From NCBI RefSeq assembly GCF_963664415.1, contig NZ_OY761445.1, positions 1,514,501 to 1,578,500 of the forward strand: DNA of 64,000 nucleotides. Direction: 5' to 3'. Positions 60,851 to 64,000 of the stretch are shown here, one piece after another (the first letter of the stretch is position 1; every line of letters begins with the position of its first letter). The notes under the pieces were generated by a model, which saw nothing but the letters and a program-made list of their open reading frames with translations, had not been told where the DNA came from and searched no databases. Position numbers and translations under genes: made by a program. Source of the DNA: an uncultured Desulfobacter sp. (GTDB lineage Bacteria; Desulfobacterota; Desulfobacteria; Desulfobacterales; Desulfobacteraceae).

Positions 60851-61762
60851 TTAGACTTTCCTTCTCGCCATGCCGCTGAAACATAAAAGGCCAAAACTTA
60901 AGAGGCTCATTGTCCCGGGCACAGGAACCACTTGCCCTTCAAAGGGGACATTGTGCAGTTCCATAGTACCGTCCCAGGAGTCGGCGACAATCATGCCGTT
61001 AAGCTGCCCGTTGTTTGCGTCAACGTCTGCAAACGGGGCCAGAATGCTCCCTTGGACGCCGATACCGGACATAGTTAATGCTGTTGTTTCATAAAAGTTG
61101 AACAGTAAATTGCTCCGAATGGACTCAAGAGATTGCATGCCCATGTTGGTCAGGCCGGATGTGTCACCGGAAACATTGATGACTACTGATGCGTTTTCGG
61201 GAATATCACTGATGGAAATACCATTGGCATTAAGCAACTCAGTGCCGTCCACGGAAAAGATTTGCCGGGCACTGGTGCCGTCTCCGGTCAATACCAACGA
61301 ACCCCAGTTGTTTACGGTTGTTCCGTTGGCTGTTTCTTGTCCCAGGGTCGTGGACAGGTTCTCAAAATTGGTTTTTGCGGTTGAAAAGATGTATAGAGCA
61401 CCCAGGCCGTGTGAAAGGGTTCCTCCAAGCGTATTGAAACCTGAAGTAGCAGTACCGCCCACAAGAGCATTACCCCATACCTGGCCATTGGTATAACTCA
61501 AATCCCCGCCTACAATCAGGGTGTCGTTATTGTCGGCCAGTTCTAAAGTGCTCAGCCTACTGCCAACGCTATAATTTTGCAAAGTTGCAGTACCGCCTAC
61601 AGCCAAACGGCCTTCAACATCTGAGTTCATTGCTGAGAAATCACCAAAGATGATGGCATTGTAGTCGAGGGCATCAAGAGAATATGCATTTGCCCAGACC
61701 GGTGCAAAGCAGATGGAAATTAATAAAAATAAAATAGATAATGCATACATTGTTTTTTTCAT
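60851..61762 (-). CDS. Choice-of-anchor A family protein with PEP-CTERM sorting signal
   Basis: A 303-residue secreted protein. It has a signal peptide (cleavage after ANA), then a repetitive Gly/Asn-rich beta domain (DYNAIIFGDFSAMNSDVEGRL at its start) matching choice-of-anchor A adhesin-like proteins. The C-terminus is VPVPGT, a hydrophobic helix and a basic end (MARRKV), the PEP-CTERM layout with Val in place of the usual Glu. Such tails are processed by exosortase and anchor or release exopolysaccharide-associated proteins. AGGAG precedes the ATG at 61762. No exosortase gene is in the window. Confidence 0.85.
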   Translation of the reverse strand: MKKTMYALSILFLLISICFAPVWANAYSLDALDYNAIIFGDFSAMNSDVEGRLAVGGTATLQNYSVGSRLSTLELADNNDTLIVGGDLSYTNGQVWGNALVGGTATSGFNTLGGTLSHGLGALYIFSTAKTNFENLSTTLGQETANGTTVNNWGSLVLTGDGTSARQIFSVDGTELLNANGISISDIPENASVVINVSGDTSGLTNMGMQSLESIRSNLLFNFYETTALTMSGIGVQGSILAPFADVDANNGQLNGMIVADSWDGTMELHNVPFEGQVVPVPGTMSLLSFGLLCFSGMARRKV

Positions 61763-62935
61763 GGTTCTCTCCTTTTTCTTTTTTGACTAATGGTACTTCA
61801 TTATTTTAACACGCTCTATTCTTATCATCTGGATATTTGTCGATTATGTTGTAGAAATGATGGTTTTATTAGGGGTTTGTTAGGCGCTAATCATGATTTT
61901 AGAAGAAGATTGGAAAAAAACTTTTCCCTTTCGATCAAATTACTCAAAAAAAATCGTAACTATTCAGCATGACCAGACAAAAAAAATGAAAGGATGTACA
62001 TTTTTTCTTTAACAAGGGCTTTTGCGAAAAATTGGATTTTTCAACTGGATTCATAGATCCTTCATATTTCAGGATTTTAAGCCTCAAGGCATTGCGAAAC
62101 AGGCCGTTTCGATTGAGTGGGGTGGCATGCAAGGTTAAAAAATTTAAAATCCATCAAAACTCAACCTCAATCCAAAAATTTACCCTCAAAAACCTGTGGT
62201 ATAATATCTTCATTCAAACGGAGCTTAATGAAATTGAATGAAGATCGAATCAATAAATGTTGATGAAGCAATCCAAACAACAAGGGGGGTTTTGTCCAAA
62301 ACCGCTAAATTTCCGACGAGGCTACTCAAACCCTTGTCAGTTGTGGGTTTGAGAGGCAAAATCCATTTCAGAACTCAACAGTACTTCTTAGATAACCAAT
62401 TGAATATTTACGGTATTTTGCTTTAGGAAAAACTCATATTTTGCATATGGGGTATCATGGTAGCTGTTCAAATGAATCATAAGCAATAACAAAAGAAGTA
62501 AACGCCGACGTTGATAGGGGTCTCGGCGATAGCTAATAGACATATTGTGGGGTTCCTAATTTCTAAGATTAGGCCTATTTGATTAAGATATTCAATCTTA
62601 TGATTTTATTTTCAAGCTTTTTCGCTAAAGAGACAAAAAACCAATTTTTCGAAAACCCTTGATTGAAGTAAAAAGTTTTTAATGTAGTGCTCCAAAAAAA
62701 ATTTGCCGCCACGTTCAATTCAATCACAAAGAGGCGAGATAGCGACATTATATTTCTTAGCTAACATTTTTTTGACAGGAGCATTTTTGTTTCTTAGCAG
62801 CTGAATTCTTGCTTCCCCATGTACCGTTCTTTTTTTTTTCGGATCGTAAAAATCGGCACTGGGCCTGAACCGTTGAACGCACTTTCCTTTTGAATGAGGA
62901 TTGATATTATATGAATGATGTGATTAACAGCGGTT
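61763..62935. other. AT-rich region of decayed insertion sequences
   Basis: Apart from the IS66-like scrap at 62238 no gene can be supported. The stretch 62430-62900 is very AT-rich, with stop codons in all frames. It forms a boundary between chromosomal genes and the mobile elements at the window end. Promoter and leader for the PEP-CTERM gene are presumably next to 61763. Confidence 0.5.
62238..62426 (+). pseudogene. Remnant of an IS66-like transposase N-terminus
   Basis: The 62-residue frame starts MKIESINVDEAIQTTRGVLS, the usual opening of IS66-family transposases in this bacterial group, but then diverges and ends after 60 residues. The Ser/Asn-rich SKPPSSD region that follows in real enzymes is missing. 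It is therefore a deleted scrap. Confidence 0.45.
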
Positions 62936-63391
62936 ATGAAAAAAACTACCCCACTCCAATGCCCATACTGCTGCTCATCTGACACATCGGTTTTTAAACA
63001 TTATCCGACCATACACAATGGAATCCGGAAACTGTATATCTGTAGGCGTTGTGAACGCTTATTTTCGGAAACCCACAATACAGCCATGAATAATATTAAA
63101 ACGCCAATCAGCAAGGTTGCATCTGCATTGAGACTTCGCGGTGAAGGCCTTGGGCTTCGAGCAACCGGCAGGGTATTGAGATCAAACAAAAGTACCATTG
63201 CACTATGGGAAAATAGATTTGCCGACCAGAAAGCCACATTGTTGCTATATGGTTTTTGTCATGAATTTATATCCCTGACATTTGAAGGAGATGAGCTCTA
63301 CACCATTGTCGGTAAACGAACAATGCCATCGGAATCCGAAGGCTGGACAGCGGTCATTATGGAAAGAGCCAGTCGATTTTGGTTTTGCTAA
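62936..63391 (+). pseudogene. IS1-like transposase, 3' end cut off by IS21 insertion
   Basis: A 151-residue frame with an IS1-type zinc-knuckle N-terminus (CPYCCSSD and CRRCERLF) and helix-turn-helix (GLGLRATGRVLRSNKSTI), followed by the catalytic-region start (FEGDELYTIVGKR, with the acidic Asp-Glu pair). The coding sequence runs into the left end of an IS21-family element near 63386, just after RASRFWF, so the conserved rest (about 80-100 residues) is absent here. One frame covers both the InsA-like and InsB-like parts, as in fused IS1 relatives. Confidence 0.75.
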
Positions 63392-63440
63392 CCTAAAATT
63401 GACCCCTTTGAGGGCCAAATGACAACCTAAAATTGACCCC
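63390..63440 (+). repeat. IS21 terminal direct repeats
   Basis: Two identical 17-base copies, AACCTAAAATTGACCCC, start at 63390 and 63424, with a period of 34 bases. IS21 elements use such repeats as transposase binding sites. Confidence 0.85.
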
Positions 63441-63507
63441 CCACTTTGCATCAGTACTCTGGTATTGAATGGAGATTTTTAACCCATTACCGGAGACGAA
63501 AAGGAGA

Positions 63508-64000
63508 ATGCTTAAAGTGGATCAGTATGATTACATCCGAACAGCTCACCGTGTTTATGGAAAGGCCATTAAAGAGCTTGCCAGAGAAACCGGCCATTCA
63601 AAAAACACCATAAAAAAAATTTTAAAGCAGGAATACATTGGCTACAAGCAACGATCTAAACAGCCATATCCCGTTCTTGGTCCTTATATCCAGGAGATAG
63701 ACCGCTGGCTTGGCGATGACAAGGACAAGCCATACAAACAGCGACATACAGCAACCCGGATATACCATCGTCTGAAATCGGAACTCGAGTATTCCGGTGG
63801 AGAGACGACGGTTCGCCGTTATGTGCGTGAGGCAAAGCTGAGGCTGGGTTTAACGAATCAGCAGGCATTTATCCCATCAGATCCGACGACTGCCCAGGAA
63901 GCCGAGGTAGACTGGGGAAACTGTCAGGCAGTTATTGCCGGCGAACCCGTGAAGCTGAAATTATTTTGCATACGTTCAAAATGTTCGGGCAAACACTTTG
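63508..64000 (+). CDS. istA: IS21 transposase IstA, cut by window edge
   Basis: The open frame runs past the last base, giving 164 residues. It begins with LKVDQYDYIRTAHRVYGK, then a helix-turn-helix (IKELARETGHSKNTIKKIL), and the start of the DDE catalytic core (AEVDWGNCQAVI, the first Asp). All are standard for IstA. An AAGGAG ribosome binding site lies directly before ATG 63508 and ten bases before GTG 63518; either could be used. Confidence 0.88.
   Translation, partial: MLKVDQYDYIRTAHRVYGKAIKELARETGHSKNTIKKILKQEYIGYKQRSKQPYPVLGPYIQEIDRWLGDDKDKPYKQRHTATRIYHRLKSELEYSGGETTVRRYVREAKLRLGLTNQQAFIPSDPTTAQEAEVDWGNCQAVIAGEPVKLKLFCIRSKCSGKHF

Larger units (their letters stand above)
63386..64000 (+). 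mobile_element. IS21-family insertion sequence, left part
   Basis: The element starts at a TG dinucleotide at 63386, inside the IS1-like gene. Two direct copies of AACCTAAAATTGACCCC (63390-63406 and 63424-63440) are the multiple terminal repeats typical of IS21 ends. istA follows and leaves the window. istB and the right end are outside. Confidence 0.8.

Overview
The window looks like chromosome of a Gram-negative, strongly signalling-oriented bacterium, most probably a deltaproteobacterial (Desulfobacterota) relative of the Desulfobacteraceae. This is inference from gene content: many hybrid kinases with Cache, CHASE4 and PAS sensors, HD-GYP, GGDEF and EAL proteins, a PEP-CTERM protein, a rubredoxin-like/DUF2231 protein, an acyl-CoA ligase and moderate GC. 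No rRNA, tRNA or CRISPR array was seen.

Layout. 1-3.4 kb: the tail of a hybrid kinase, a metallo-beta-lactamase-fold hydrolase, an internally deleted ADP-ribosylglycohydrolase and a rubredoxin-like membrane protein. 3.4-8.3 kb: a TIGR01777 epimerase, a CadC-type ArsR repressor with a matching operator in front of a Cu/Zn-type permease, two gene remnants and an adenosine-specific kinase. 8.4-13.6 kb: a three-gene minus-strand cassette coding for a single-pass membrane protein, a dynamin-like protein with degenerate GTPase motifs, and an actin/Hsp70-fold ATPase. It is distantly reminiscent of srfABC and is the best candidate for an undescribed system. 13.8-16.6 kb: an amine oxidase, then an operon of two YbjQ proteins and an M48 peptidase.

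16.7-40.1 kb is a signalling island: a FapA/DUF342 protein with a receiver-only partner, two damaged kinase genes (frameshifts and an internal deletion), two HD-GYP response regulators, two large intact hybrid or HPt kinases, a dual GGDEF-EAL protein, a GGDEF protein and stand-alone Cache or periplasmic binding proteins. Fragments of a GGDEF gene and an MscS gene lie between them. The output is mainly c-di-GMP turnover.

40.1-54 kb holds housekeeping and metabolic genes: a sigma-54 promoter far upstream of a YiiX-like protein, tesB, a minus-strand operon linking an unknown 801-residue HExxH protein to phosphatidylserine decarboxylase and an Lgt-like membrane protein, arfB, a cytidylate-kinase-like protein, an atypical Nramp transporter, thiM under a TPP riboswitch, and an acyl-CoA ligase. 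54-59 kb: a NarL-type two-component pair whose operon has been split by an AAA ATPase gene. A 46-bp near-identical direct repeat flanks the ATPase, so the insertion can be read directly from the sequence. 59-64 kb: prmA, a PEP-CTERM protein, and an AT-rich insertion-sequence graveyard that ends in an IS21-family element inserted in an IS1-like transposase.

Two themes cross the window. First, many genes are broken by internal deletions or one-base shifts. Second, short dispersed palindromic repeats occur, including one of about 60 bp present three times, each upstream of a plus-strand gene.
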